A stretch of DNA of 41,469 nt from Thecamonas trahens ATCC 50062 (GCF_000142905.1 NW_013657630.1:144965-186433); one strand, 5' to 3'. Shown: positions 8,701 to 18,623, numbered from the stretch's first letter. Notes: a model not told the origin generated them from the letters alone. Made by a program: numbers and translations.

Positions 8701-11348
8701 ACAATGTCAAAGGCCTCCGAGTGCAAGATCTCATTGGCGAGAATGCGCCAGAGCGGTGCCTTTTTGCACCGCCACAGCACCATGTCCGGAACCAGAGGTG
8801 AGCAGCGGACAAAGGCGCGCGAGACAAGGCGGACTTCGCCAAGTGACGGCGGCGAGGCCTTGGTCGTCGCGACCAGGCCGACTGCCACGTGTGTCGACGG
8901 ATTCTGCGCCACTGGCCGCCACACAAACAGCGGCGGTGATGTCGACTGCTCTGACCACACCAGTGCGTACGAGACCGGCCTCACAAGGGCGCTATGGTCA
9001 CGCGCCACCACAATGGGGTGCTTCTTCGGCACCGAGTGCCGGTTATGGAGCGCGTGCCCGAGACGCACATACCCAGACGGCGGGAGCGGCCGCCAGACCG
9101 AGAGCTTCTTGGTCGCCGCATGCATGCCCGAGTTGGTCCACACCAGCGCCAGCGACGCGCCGCGGAAGAGCTGCGGAGGTGGGTGGAGGACATGGCCCGG
9201 GAGGAACCGGTGCATAACCAGCGGTGGTGTGGTGGTGAGCACAGGATCCAGGCCCCACGTAATGGTCCCGGTGTAGTGGTTGAGCGCCATGACTATCGTC
9301 TGCGCCACAAGGCCGACAGACTGGCGCTTCTTGGACATCTGCGGCCGGATCTTCCACATTGGCGAGCGCTCTGACTTGGCCACAAACGCAACCAGCTCGC
9401 GCTTGTGGACCGTCACCACCGAGGACACCGCTGGCATGTCGGCTGTATGGGTGCAGACCACCCCGAGCGCCACATGGTCTGCGTCCGGTGGAATCGGCTC
9501 CCACATCCACAGCGGCCTATGCCGCTGTGACGACGACCACAGGAGCCGGAAGCCGCGCGGCTCAGCAAAGGCTTGGCACGACACGTGCCCCACGAGCACC
9601 GGCCACCGCGGTGGCTCCGGGCCAAGCGAAATGGTGTCGCCAAACCGGACAACGCCAGGGACGATGTTAACCCGCCACGCCGTAAACGAGAAAGGCGGCG
9701 AAGACTTGCGAGCCTCGGTCGTTGGCACGAGGTGCTGTTCAACCCGATACATCTTGCCCTCGCCAATGAACGAATACTCGCCCACAAAGGTGACGAGCGG
9801 CGGAAGTGCCTGCACAAGGTGCGGTGGCAACGGCCGGCTTGCCGGTGGCCGCTTTGGCGACGGCAGTGGTGAGTGCGTCGCAGAGGTTGAGAGCGAGCCA
9901 CCTGGAAAGCCTGTCGTGGCGTGGATCGAGGCCGGCGTAGACTGGTCGCGGACAGCGTCGGCCATTGCTTGCCGACTGACTGTCGGCGGCAGCAGCAGTG
10001 CGTCAAGCCAGTCCGGCACTGGTGCGAGCACATCGCCAGGCATCGACGTCACTCCGCCAGAAAGCGCATTGCCGAGCCAGTTTGGCTGGTACGGCAGCCC
10101 GTCCGCATCACGGAGCGAGACGTCGAGCGCCACAACCTGCCCGTGGTGGAAGATCTCTGATGCAAAGACATGGCTCGCGTTGTCAAAGTACAGCGCAGAG
10201 TTGGTAGAAATGCCCGAGTGCGGCGGCGAGACCGGGCCGGCGCAGAATGCAACCGTCAAATGCGCCTCAGGCACAAAGGTTCGGTCGTACCACACCGCCA
10301 TGGTGAAGACGCCGGTGGCGAGCGAGTTGAGTGAGATCTTGATCTGACCTGGAGCCGTCAGCGACATCGTGACGTATGTCGGCGGCCCAGTGCAACCCGG
10401 CACCGGTGGCCAGCAGCCTTCGCTCGCCCCGCCAGCCTCACCGCCAGCTCCGCACGCCCGCTTTGGCGGCGGCGGTGGCGGCATGGTCGACATCGTTGCG
10501 CCGCGGTGCATACCCCCACGCGACTCATATGTCGACTCGAGGTCCTGGTCAACCTCGCGGGCTCGCTGAGAAGCGTCAGTACCGGGAACCGCATACTGCA
10601 AACGGAGAACCTCGACTTGAATCTTGTCGAGTGCAGCGACCGTCGGCTGGCCGTCGGCGCCCAAAGCAAGCAGCGTCAGCGCTGACGAGCCGGGCGCAAA
10701 GGCGGTGGCAAAGTGAGAGGGGAAGGCCTGCTCCGAACGCAGATCGGTGCCGCTTCGGCCAATACGAGCATCGTCCACGGCAAACTGCTCCAGCGAGTAC
10801 TTGAGCCGTGCCGACGACCCGTCTTTGCTTCTGCCACCGGCCACAAACCTGCGGAGCACAGCAGCGGCTGCCGACGACGAGTGCGGGCCAGATACCACAC
10901 CGACGACAAAGCCTGCAACCGGCTGCTTCTCGTTCTCTTCTCCGATCTCAGCCGGATTTGGCGGCGGCGGGACGAGCGGTGGAGCGGTAGCTGACGACGG
11001 AGACGGCGATTGAACCAAGGTCGGCTGACGCCTCAAGCGCATGCGGATGACTTCGTCGGCCAAGGTGGCCGAGACGACCGGAACGTGAGCCGCTGACTTT
11101 GCCACACCATGATGCAGATCCTCAACCAGACCACCAGGTGCAGCTTGACCTTGTTCCCATTGCTCCCTCAGCCAGAGCGTGCCTCGATGGAGTGCAAAGG
11201 CAAGCGAGAGGGACTCCCACTCGTAGACGGCGGCGACGGCAGACGCGGCCTGAAGGCGACGAAAGAGAAAGGCACAGATGGCCCCTGCCACAATGCATGC
11301 CACTCCAAGGGCCGCAAGCGCAACAACCTCGCCTTCAAAAAACGCCAT
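5763..11348 (-). CDS. Large membrane-anchored protein with VPS62/VPS13-like and filamin-like regions
   Basis: 1861 residues from ATG 11348, chosen because it is followed at once by a hydrophobic helix (EVVALAALGVACIVAGAICAFLF) while the upstream 73 codons look like UTR. One N-terminal membrane anchor is followed by a Pro-rich linker. The middle holds at least three related segments of the VPS62/VPS13 WD-like type: LWMWEPIPPDADHVALGVV, LSVWRPLPPSGYVRLGHAL and FVWRPVAQNPSTHVAVGLV, each preceded by an LLWSS/LVWTN/LVWSE strand. A basic and Ser-rich stretch, then an acidic one, leads to an Ig-like segment ending LDVLVNGHHVGGSPFLF, the signature of a filamin repeat. The last 200 residues are disordered Ser/Thr-rich sequence. 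The combination suggests a membrane-tethered traffic or contact-site protein; that role is inference. Transcribed divergently from the cyclase. Confidence 0.75.
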   Translation of the reverse strand: MAFFEGEVVALAALGVACIVAGAICAFLFRRLQAASAVAAVYEWESLSLAFALHRGTLWLREQWEQGQAAPGGLVEDLHHGVAKSAAHVPVVSATLADEVIRMRLRRQPTLVQSPSPSSATAPPLVPPPPNPAEIGEENEKQPVAGFVVGVVSGPHSSSAAAAVLRRFVAGGRSKDGSSARLKYSLEQFAVDDARIGRSGTDLRSEQAFPSHFATAFAPGSSALTLLALGADGQPTVAALDKIQVEVLRLQYAVPGTDASQRAREVDQDLESTYESRGGMHRGATMSTMPPPPPPKRACGAGGEAGGASEGCWPPVPGCTGPPTYVTMSLTAPGQIKISLNSLATGVFTMAVWYDRTFVPEAHLTVAFCAGPVSPPHSGISTNSALYFDNASHVFASEIFHHGQVVALDVSLRDADGLPYQPNWLGNALSGGVTSMPGDVLAPVPDWLDALLLPPTVSRQAMADAVRDQSTPASIHATTGFPGGSLSTSATHSPLPSPKRPPASRPLPPHLVQALPPLVTFVGEYSFIGEGKMYRVEQHLVPTTEARKSSPPFSFTAWRVNIVPGVVRFGDTISLGPEPPRWPVLVGHVSCQAFAEPRGFRLLWSSSQRHRPLWMWEPIPPDADHVALGVVCTHTADMPAVSSVVTVHKRELVAFVAKSERSPMWKIRPQMSKKRQSVGLVAQTIVMALNHYTGTITWGLDPVLTTTPPLVMHRFLPGHVLHPPPQLFRGASLALVWTNSGMHAATKKLSVWRPLPPSGYVRLGHALHNRHSVPKKHPIVVARDHSALVRPVSYALVWSEQSTSPPLFVWRPVAQNPSTHVAVGLVATTKASPPSLGEVRLVSRAFVRCSPLVPDMVLWRCKKAPLWRILANEILHSEAFDIVKSPAGGSSTTKSAPRRSMGADADVRTKMVDRIKSSSSRNRVGTSSQASSRAFPDKAKSKRGKASGQAARKAKSSASRSAATTKLHDSKESLSASRSISKSRLDTSLSSTTGKTKASYDSSLNSISEVSPQGARVAAARLIAKGKEIAEEQQSSVEAVDDGAEVSLSFSESESEVEEQEDECGCEADCVSELFGSAAAFDAADGQHLELVFVAEEVEQQEVDDVASDVADFDVESSHPLSSPLVVVSSSANIDGIRVPLGNYAGDGDTPDVGERRRGANDEQDGIKSDGADDDKADALLDVGVASAMSSCEDTAFFASLDDATGLLPSSLGRSGVSGSGSFILGDQTGISDGLLIELDADDIVMFVMPELGTFALRAPGETAPVPVASYEVVAMGAAHGDADVTMTGSGTWRVYETDADDVEMFATRRRLMQSQRRWAALAEASGQAMPGVTPSAPFLCGTPVGIPISWFLLGSQSREYAMRFCVGSPQDVVTASNLTNVSSSHDSPSSTSQLPNKASMVVVTGTLTELMTGISQTHGGVAVSADLNQHKLYVALPQDKEGPMRLDVLVNGHHVGGSPFLFYLHRLSLANSRIDMLCTGENMTRKRLGVKEACFAVSSKFDLVTLGRRAFIITAGQEYTLHLAPFDIYGRRLAAVADDVISALKLVFEPFRSPFAFKVSTGGLLVTRFTVTHPVFAPLSHLDAQLKLSPMVVSLGREAWAHDPSLHYLAVSDPAVMAPPGSATRSMPGHVVFDYLESATAMRRIPLCTKQKTAIAHLYHSSQKWAAYMRNLAKLAAALKSPTLLTLAPLPDSDHEAAPKVEPEVKPMTPPEPAVVLPGCLQTQLSAASDGLEPDSAIETSASAASNSDDDNNKGDPKLSAAQPPKPSSTTILPQDKSSSGALGTSSSNIQSRSSGALSTVTSAGAVNSVQSTTTDEVGAQMTSAGYSEYTLQQNTGLSSGVDSWMTGPIGSSQVTSTYH

Positions 11349-11997
11349 GCTCCGTGTGACTCGCCCTCTGCTTCCCGCACACCAACCACAGAGAGTTGTC
11401 TGACGGCTCTCTGCCTGCCTCGCCCAAAGCTCGGTTGCGCCCGGTTGCGTTCGCTGGCCAACGACCGAGAACCACTCGCGCGGGATAGACGTGGGGGGTG
11501 GGGGGTGGGTATGGCATAAAAAACTTTTTTGAGTGGCGCCAAGACGCAACGTCACCCAACTGGTCACAAACGTTTTCGCTTGCTGCCAAGTTGGCTCTTG
11601 TCGTTGCAGTAATTGATGCTGCCGAAACGAGTAGTTTAAAGAAAGCCGGGACTACGGGGAAGCTTGGTGGTGGCAACGTGTATTGAGGGCGAGTACGTGT
11701 GATCGCTGGCCGTAGGATAGTGTATGGGTAAGATCCAGTTGGGTGGCTCAACAGGGGACGCTTGTCGAGGACGACGAGGCCATCTGGTCGAGTACGCAGT
11801 CATCTCTTGACAGGCAACGACCTGGTCTTGACGGCTGCGGAACAGTTCGAGAGCAAACGTGGCAGGAAACCGCAACAGCACCAAGCAGGGCGCATACATC
11901 TCTCATCGTTTCGAGGCAGGCTCGACATCAGCATTGCAGGTAAGAGACGTGCTCGCACCTGTTTGTCTCTTCGGCTGCATCTGCCTACTTGTCCGGC
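11349..11997. promoter_or_regulatory. Divergent intergenic region between VPS62-like and cyclase genes
   Basis: About 650 bp between two divergent starts, so it should hold both promoters and 5' UTRs. A local AT-rich spot (aaaaaactttttt, 11518-11530) is notable in this GC-rich DNA. On the plus strand GCAG|GTAAGAG at 11936-11946 looks like a splice donor that might end a 5' exon of the cyclase gene, but no convincing acceptor lies before ATG 11998. No TATA box or other defined element can be called with confidence. Confidence 0.4.
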
Positions 11998-14900
11998 ATG
12001 TCGCGCTCGAGCTCGATATCGAGCCACACACGGCTCAACGTCTCGCAGTCCCTCGCCGAACTCCCCACTCAGTCATCGCTTGTTCTCGACGACTCGGCCA
12101 ACGATTGTGACGTCTCCGAGTTAGACGCTGAGAATGGCGTGTCCGCTTCGTTCTCGGATTTCGATGGCTCGCTCAGCGCATCGCGCGACGACTCGAGCAT
12201 CGACTACGCCCGGCGGAGCTTGTTGCGCGACAGCCCCCGATCGATGTCGCGCGCTTCCGACTCGTCCTTGCCCGTGCAAGGTGCCATGCGCAAGCGCGCC
12301 ATCGAGTCGAGGTTGGAGCGTGTAGTCGAGATGCATTCCGAGCGGAACTCGATGTTGCAGGCGGATATCTCCAAGACCAGGTCGTCTTCGTCCTCGTTGT
12401 CATCGTCATCATCATCGACGTCATCGTCCTCTACGCCGTCGTCGCCGTCATTATCACGGTCCTCAGCGAGGGGCTCGGGGTCAACCAGAAGAACCAAGCT
12501 GCCTCTATTGATGCACTCTAACCCCTGCAACAGAATCCCCGATGACACCACGATGAGCCGCTCCGACTCGACAGCCACAGACACGTCAGACGCGATGCTC
12601 AATGTGACATCCATTCTCAACCACAAGAGCGGGGAGCATCTACCTGCTGGTGTGGCTGGCAAGTCGCTGTACATGGCAATGGTCGACGAGCCAACCAGCG
12701 CTTGGTCGCTGCCAGATGAGATGACGCGGCCAGAAAGCTCTGCGCACCAGCCAACCACACCGTCGCCTCTCTCGTCGCCCTCGAATACCTGCCTGGCGCC
12801 ACTTTCAGGCAACGGTGGTCGCTCTCTGGGCGGAGGCAAAGGCCGGTCGTCGTCGCGGTCGATCGTGCGGCTCAAGTCAAAACAGTCACTTCGACGGCGG
12901 GCAACGTCGATGAACGACTCGGCAGCGCGATCGCAGTCGCGATCGCGTGTGAGGGCCCGCGCTGCATCGCCGTCTGACGCCCAGCCGGTAGGACCCAAGC
13001 GCATCACGCCTTTTGAAGCCGCCAAGCTTGCCAAGCAAGTGGAGACCCTGTCGCGCCAGATCGAGAACACCGATGCGGTGGTAGAGAACCAGACCCACGA
13101 GCTTGCTGTAGCAAGCACAACCATTTCCGAGCTCTCGTCGACAGTTCGCGCGCTGCGAAAGCACATCGCGCGGCTAGAGGAGAGCAACAGCTCCGGTGCC
13201 GGAGGTGCTGTGGCCTCGGAGGTCGCGCTCGAGCTGCAGCAGAAAACGAGTCGCTGCGAAGCCAGCTAGATCAGCAGAGGCGGCAGGGCCAGGATCTGCA
13301 GTCGCAGCTTGCGCCACTTCGGGTCCTGCACTCCGCAGTCGCCTCGCACTTGCTCAATGCACAGCTCAAGATCAAGGCGCTCAATGCCCAGGTGCGGTCG
13401 GCCAACGACGAGCTCTGCGCGCTGCAGCAAGCACACGCGGCACTGGCCGAAGAGAATCGCCAGCTGCACAAGCAGACCGATATGGCTCAGGCCCGCGATG
13501 CGGCGTACACTACACTCCTGGCTGAGCATGCTGCGCTGCTGGAAAGGATGAGTGAGCTGGAACTCGGCGCTGAGAACGCTACGCTTGGAGCGATGGCGCG
13601 CCGAGCGGACGCGTTCCGTAACCAGCTTCATCTCGAGCTCGAGGCCAAGGACGACGTAATCAGTGAGCTTGAGCTCAAGCTGGCCAGCGCGCAGCGGATC
13701 CGCGCGCGCTTCGAGTTGGCGCTCAACGAGCAGGCAATTGAGGCTGACACTGAGCGTCAGAAGCTGTCCCAGGCAACCAAGCTCATCCGCAATCTGGAGA
13801 GCCAAAACGCGCAGCTTCGCGATCCAGGTATGCAAGCCCCGATGGGGCGAGTCGCGCTGCTTTTCACCGACGTGCAGGGCTCGACGCGGCTGTGGGCGGC
13901 GGATCCGGAGAACATGAGCGAGGCGCTCTGGGCACACAACACGGTCATCCGCGAGTGCCTCGCCGAGTGGCAAGGGTATGAGGTCAAGACCGAGGGTGAC
14001 GCGTTTATGGTGGCGTTCGCCGATCCACGCGACGCCGTTGCGTGCGCGCTCCGCATTCAGTCGGCACTCCTCGACATCGCATGGTCGCCCAAACTCCTCG
14101 AATCGGACGATGCAGCAGAGGACTACGACGCCGATGGTGTGCTTGTATATTGCGGCTTCCGAGTCCGCATGGGCATCCACATCGGCGAGCCGGTAACCCG
14201 TCGTGACCCGACCCATCACCGCATGGATTACTTTGGCTCGGTTGTCAACCTCGCGGCGCGTGTGGAGAGCAAGGCGCAAGGTGGACAGGTGTTGATATCC
14301 GAGGAGACGCTTGCAGCCATCCGGCCCATGGACGATCTTACCATCGGCATGCCGGCGCCACTGCTTCCGGCCGGATCGTCTTCGGCCGGGGGGACACACG
14401 ATGTGCTCGACCATGCGCATATTGTCCCGCTGGGCGCCACCGAGCTGAAGGGCATCCCCCATCCCGTCACACTCTTCCAGGTTGCTGCCAACGAGCTCGC
14501 CGGGCGAATCTTTACTGCTTGGGGTGCCATGAATGATGAGGACCCGTCGCCCCCGGTCGAATTGATGACCCCAGAGGTTGACTCGATCGCCTTGTCGGTC
14601 GTCGTCCCGTCTGGCTCGAGCCACACGCTCGCCCTGCCGACGGCATGCTCGCACTCGGAGCTCTTGCCGACCGAGGCAGCGCTTGTGCCATCACAGATCC
14701 AGGCAAGTCTCACTGCTGCCGAGGCACGCATTCAAGACCTTGAAGACGAGCTGGAACGAACCCAGGTTGTCAAACAAGGAACCAGTGCACGGCTGGTTGA
14801 TCTCACGCAGGAAGCCAAGGATACACGCGAGTCTACAGCAGAACTGCAGGAGCGGCTTGTGGTGGCAGAGCGAGCCCGCGCCAAAGCGGCGGCGCGAGGT

Positions 14901-17020
14901 GAGATTCTCGAGTCCCAGCTTGCGAATGCTAGCGACGATGCCCGCCACGATGCAGAGATGGCCAAGACTCGGATTGCGGCGTTGGAGGGTAGCCTCGAGG
15001 AGAGCAAGGTGTCTCTGCAGCAGGCATCGGATGCGCATGCGGCGGCGGCGGCCGAGGCAGTCAGCTTGGGGGTCCAGCTGGAAGATGTGCGCCGTCAGGC
15101 CCGGATGCAGGTTGAGCGTCTGGAACTCGAGGTCGAGCGGTGCCGGCGGCGGGAGTCGCAGCTGACAGACGAGCTTGCAGTGGCGCGCACCGACGCTGAC
15201 CGACGTGCCGACGAGTATCGTACGCGCGAGCTGGCGTGGCAAGCTGATCTCGATGAGCTTCGCACCACTGAGCGCGCCTGTCGAATTGCAGCCGAGGATC
15301 TTGCCCACAATGTCGAGGCCAAACTACGACGAACCGAGGCGGCTCTCTCCAGCGCCGAGCAGCGACGGGATGAGCTTGAAGCTTCATCCCATAAGCTGTT
15401 GGAGACGCAGTGGATGATGGCGGCCAAGGATCGCGAGCTCGAGTTCAAGCTTAATGAGCTGGTCACCAAGGACCGCAAACTGAAGGAACTGATGCAGGAA
15501 CTGGGCACCAACGAGCAGGCACTGTCAGATGCCAGGCGTGAGCTTGCTGATGCTAAGCGGAAGCTGGCCAGCAACGAGCAGTCGCTGGCAGATGCCAGGC
15601 GCGAGCTTGCTGATGCGAAGCGGGAACTAGCCCACAACGAGCAGGCGCTAGCAGATTTCAGGCGCGAGTTCGATGACACCAGGCAGGAGTTGAGCACTAG
15701 AGATCAGGCGCTGGCCGATTCCAGGCGCGAGCTCGATGATACCAGGCAGAAGTTGAGCACTAGAGATCAGGCGCTGGCAGATTCCAGGCGCGAGCTCGAT
15801 GACACCAGGCAGGAGTTGAGCACTAGAGATCAGGCGCTGGCAGATTCCAGGCGCGAACTCGCGAGCTGGCGTGGCAAGCTGATCTCGATGAGCTTCGCAC
15901 CACTGAGCGCGCCTGTCGAATTGCAGCCGAGGATCTTGCCCACAATGTCGAGGCCAAACTACGACGAACCGAGGCGGCTCTCTCCAGCGCCGAGCAGCGA
16001 CGGGATGAGCTTGAAGCTTCATCCCATAAGCTGTTGGAGACGCAGTGGATGATGGCGGCCAAGGATCGCGAGCTCGAGTTCAAGCTTAATGAGCTGGTCA
16101 CCAAGGACCGCAAACTGAAGGAACTGATGCAGGAACTGGGCACCAACGAGCAGGCACTGTCAGATGCCAGGCGTGAGCTTGCTGATGCTAAGCGGAAGCT
16201 GGCCAGCAACGAGCAGTCGCTGGCAGATGCCAGGCGCGAGCTTGCTGATGCGAAGCGGGAACTAGCCCACAACGAGCAGGCGCTAGCAGATTTCAGGCGC
16301 GAGTTCGATGACACCAGGCAGGAGTTGAGCACTAGAGATCAGGCGCTGGCAGATTCCAGGCGCGAGCTCGATGACACCAGGCAGGAGTTGAGCACTAGTG
16401 ATCAGGCGCTGGCAGATTCCAGGCGCGAACTCGATGACGCTAAGCGAGAGCTGACCGCCAAAGAGCAGACTCTGGCAGGCGTCCGGAGCGAGCTGGTGCT
16501 GGCAATGGATATGAACCTTCAGCTGGAGGCTGACGCGTGGCAGGCGCCTCCACCAGAGAACGAGCTCGCCATCAATGCTGCCAACGAACGGGCCAGCCAG
16601 GCCGAGGCCGAGCTGGCTCTCTGCCAAAACGAGTTGGCAAAGGCACGTAAGGCACAGATGTCCTTGACAGTCGACGACAAGTCCCAATCTGCGTTACAGA
16701 GCACAATCAGTGCGCTGTCCAACAGTCTGGCGCTTCTCCAGAACCAACTCGCATCGGCTTCCGCCGCCGAGACCGCAGCCCGTCGCAGCGAGGCGGCAGC
16801 CCGCGCCGCCGAGCACGATGCCCGCAAAGAGGCTTCTGACGCACGACAGGAGCTGAAGCTCGTCCGACAAAACATGCTCGCGGCAGAGGCGCTCGGCGAG
16901 AGCCGGGCCGCGTGCGCCACTGGCGAGCTGGAAGACGAAATCAAGCTACTTCGCGCGGAGCGGACATGGCTGCTTGATGAGCTCGAGATCGCACGGGTCA
17001 AGGCAGGCCTGCCACTGTGA
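11998..17020 (+). CDS. Coiled-coil protein with class III adenylyl cyclase domain (two frame breaks)
   Basis: Three consecutive open pieces form one gene: ATG 11998 to about 13246, then to about 15859, then to 17020. The N-terminal 300 residues are Ser/Arg-rich, followed by coiled coil. The catalytic domain (about 13840-14500) has FTDVQGSTRLW and VKTEGDAFMVAF, which carry the two metal-binding Asp, then RMGIHIGEPV, MDYFGSVVNLAARVES and a final ELKGIPHPVTLFQV. The Lys in VKTEGD and the Asp in MDYFG are the pair that selects ATP, and the domain most resembles the fungal Cyr1 type, so the product should be cAMP. About 700 residues of heptad-repeat coiled coil follow. No membrane segment is visible. 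One missing base near 13246 and a 635-bp duplication at 15225-15859 break the frame; correcting both gives a single frame of about 1462 codons. Confidence 0.85.
13243..13246 (+). other. Apparent single-base deletion in the cyclase gene (A run)
   Basis: Upstream frame reads ELQQK and then hits a stop at 13267. The next frame reads NESLRSQLDQQRRQ, clear coiled coil, back to this point. One extra A in the AAAA run would fuse them as ELQQKNESLRSQL. Short in-phase introns (for example 13196-13239) are possible, but their donors are poor. Confidence 0.75.
15225..16350 (+). repeat. 635-bp tandem direct duplication inside the cyclase gene
   Basis: Bases 15225-15715 recur at 15860-16350 (491 bp, no difference seen), and similarity continues through the short coiled-coil repeats beyond. 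The offset is 635 bp, which is 2 modulo 3, so the second copy is out of frame with the first and the upstream frame stops at 16052. The junction at 15859/15860 abruptly joins coiled-coil repeat to the start of the unit, with CGCGA present at both donor ends. Removing one unit restores one frame. Confidence 0.9.
15510..15859 (+). repeat. 63-nt (21-residue) coiled-coil repeats
   Basis: Units of exactly 21 residues, three heptads, such as NEQALSDARRELADAKRKLAS, repeat five and a half times in this copy. A second set starts at 16145 in the duplicated unit. The later units (RDQALADSRRELDDTRQ..) are almost identical at DNA level, which points to recent local expansion. Confidence 0.85.
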
Positions 17021-17024
17021 CCTA

Positions 17025-18623
17025 CTACTCGTTTTCGCCTTCTTGCTCAAGGTAGTCGCCAAAGGCCGCAAGCCGCATCTGAGTCGCTACCTCGTCCTCC
17101 TGGGTAAACTCTTCCACTCCGTCCCAGAACTCGACCACCACCGCACCTTCAAACGAGCTGGCATCACGTTCGGCATCCATGTGAACGCCGTGCAGGCCGC
17201 GGCGGAGCAAAAGCGCTTGCTGGTGCGATGCCGCCGTGAGCTTGACCACTCCGTCCGGGTGGAGATCGAAGATCTCGATGTTGCGCAACGAGGCCCCTGC
17301 CCGGGCAGCGGCCGAAGCCAGAGCAGCCTTGACGCCCGCAAGCGCGTTGGGCGACTTGAGAAGAGTGGCGGGCGTAAAGGCGTGCCTGGCTACGAGCACT
17401 TTCGGAAGGGCCGTGTCGGACTGGCGTGCAGTAGATCCGCTCGCCTTTGCGCTTGCGCTTGCATTCACCCCGAGCTGCTCAGCCCGCTCTGGCTCGTCGT
17501 CGCCGTCCCAGGTGAGCGCGGTCGCCTGCCGGACTGCAATCCTAGCCGCCTCCGGCTCACGGGCTATGTCGGCAGACTTGCCGTTGGCACGCGGGCGGCG
17601 CTTGGCGTTGGCAGCCGTATGGACAGCGGCGATGCACTCGAGCGCAAGATCAAGAAAGCCGTCTGGAGCGGCTGCGATTGCAGCCGGCCCAATCACCACC
17701 CGCACCACCGCGCCGCAGACATCGGCGCCATCAAGGAGAGAGGCAGCGAGTGTGACCGACTCGGGCTTGAAGAAGACCACAGCGGCAGATCGCGCATTCG
17801 GAGCGGCGTTCGCCTCAGCAAACAGCGCTACATACGCCTCGCCCGAAGTCACGTCCTTGAGCAGCATACCGCACTTGTTGGCCGCCACAGTGGCAACCGC
17901 ATCGGCATCGACCACGGCACTTAGTCCTCGCAACACAACCAGCCGCGCACGCACCAACGCCAGCGGATCTTCCTCGCGCTTGCGCTTGCGAGCCACACCA
18001 GATGGCGCTACCGCTGTCGTACCACCACCATATGCGGCAGCCCAGCTCGCCGCCGCCGCCGCCTCTACGGCCGCCGCGCTCGGTCCCGCCGCCGCTGCTG
18101 CTGCTGCGTCCAGCGAGGCCATCATGGCGCTTTGCTGTGCAGCGACCGCTGCCACCAGCTGCTGATCAAGCACAGTACCTTGCGATGAGCCATTGGGCGT
18201 AGAAATAGCCCCTGCGCCTCCAAGGCGAGCCGCAAGTGCGGTATCGGTGGCCACCAGAGCCGCCACAGCTTCACGATTAGCAGCAAGCGGGGCGGCAGAC
18301 GGAGTAGGCAAAGCAGGCGGAAGATCCGTGGCAGCAGCAAGAGCGGCAGCACGCATAGCGTAGGCATGGCCCCAGTGCGGGCGGAGATTGACCAGGGCAT
18401 GGGCATCCCAGGCGGCAGCCGAGGCATCGGTGGCCAGAGTCGCCTGGGCCCGAGCCAGCAAAGCCGACGGCACATGCTCAGCCAGCCCGGGAGGGGCACT
18501 GCCAGCAGAGGCGGCGGCGAGAAAGGCAGACAGGTGAGGGACGGCGGCGGATGTGTGGCCTTCGGCAAGGAGGGCTCCAGCTTGCTGGAGGGAGGCAAGG
18601 GCTGTTGCGTCGGATGTGGCCAT
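17025..18623 (-). CDS. Tat-SF1/Cus2-like splicing factor with N-terminal TPR-like region
   Basis: 532 residues from ATG 18623; a longer frame to 18725 would add only Pro/His low complexity from a G-rich stretch. The N-terminal 110 residues look like TPR helices. An Ala-rich linker with a KRKREED nuclear signal leads to an RRM-like domain (LVVLRGLSAVVDADAV). The C-terminal domain has IEIFDLHPDGVVKL and VEFWDGVEEF, matching the second RRM (UHM) of HTATSF1/Cus2, which binds SF3B1 in the U2 snRNP. A role in U2 assembly or branch-site recognition is inferred from that. The TPR-like part is not usual in this family. The stop codon lies 4 bp from that of the cyclase gene on the other strand. Confidence 0.78.
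   Translation of the reverse strand: MATSDATALASLQQAGALLAEGHTSAAVPHLSAFLAAASAGSAPPGLAEHVPSALLARAQATLATDASAAAWDAHALVNLRPHWGHAYAMRAAALAAATDLPPALPTPSAAPLAANREAVAALVATDTALAARLGGAGAISTPNGSSQGTVLDQQLVAAVAAQQSAMMASLDAAAAAAAGPSAAAVEAAAAASWAAAYGGGTTAVAPSGVARKRKREEDPLALVRARLVVLRGLSAVVDADAVATVAANKCGMLLKDVTSGEAYVALFAEANAAPNARSAAVVFFKPESVTLAASLLDGADVCGAVVRVVIGPAAIAAAPDGFLDLALECIAAVHTAANAKRRPRANGKSADIAREPEAARIAVRQATALTWDGDDEPERAEQLGVNASASAKASGSTARQSDTALPKVLVARHAFTPATLLKSPNALAGVKAALASAAARAGASLRNIEIFDLHPDGVVKLTAASHQQALLLRRGLHGVHMDAERDASSFEGAVVVEFWDGVEEFTQEDEVATQMRLAAFGDYLEQEGENE

Noticed and set aside
13243-13246. Programmed -1 frameshift in the cyclase gene
   Set aside because: The sequence CAG AAA ACG is not a good slippery site and no clear downstream stem-loop was noticed; a missing base is simpler.
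13266-14654. 462-codon open frame on the minus strand across the cyclase domain
   Set aside because: Antisense shadow of a highly conserved cyclase domain; GC-rich codon use keeps the opposite frame open.
15510-16485. CRISPR-like or tandem regulatory repeat
   Set aside because: The regular 63-nt units encode 21-residue heptad repeats in frame; they are coding coiled coil, without spacers.
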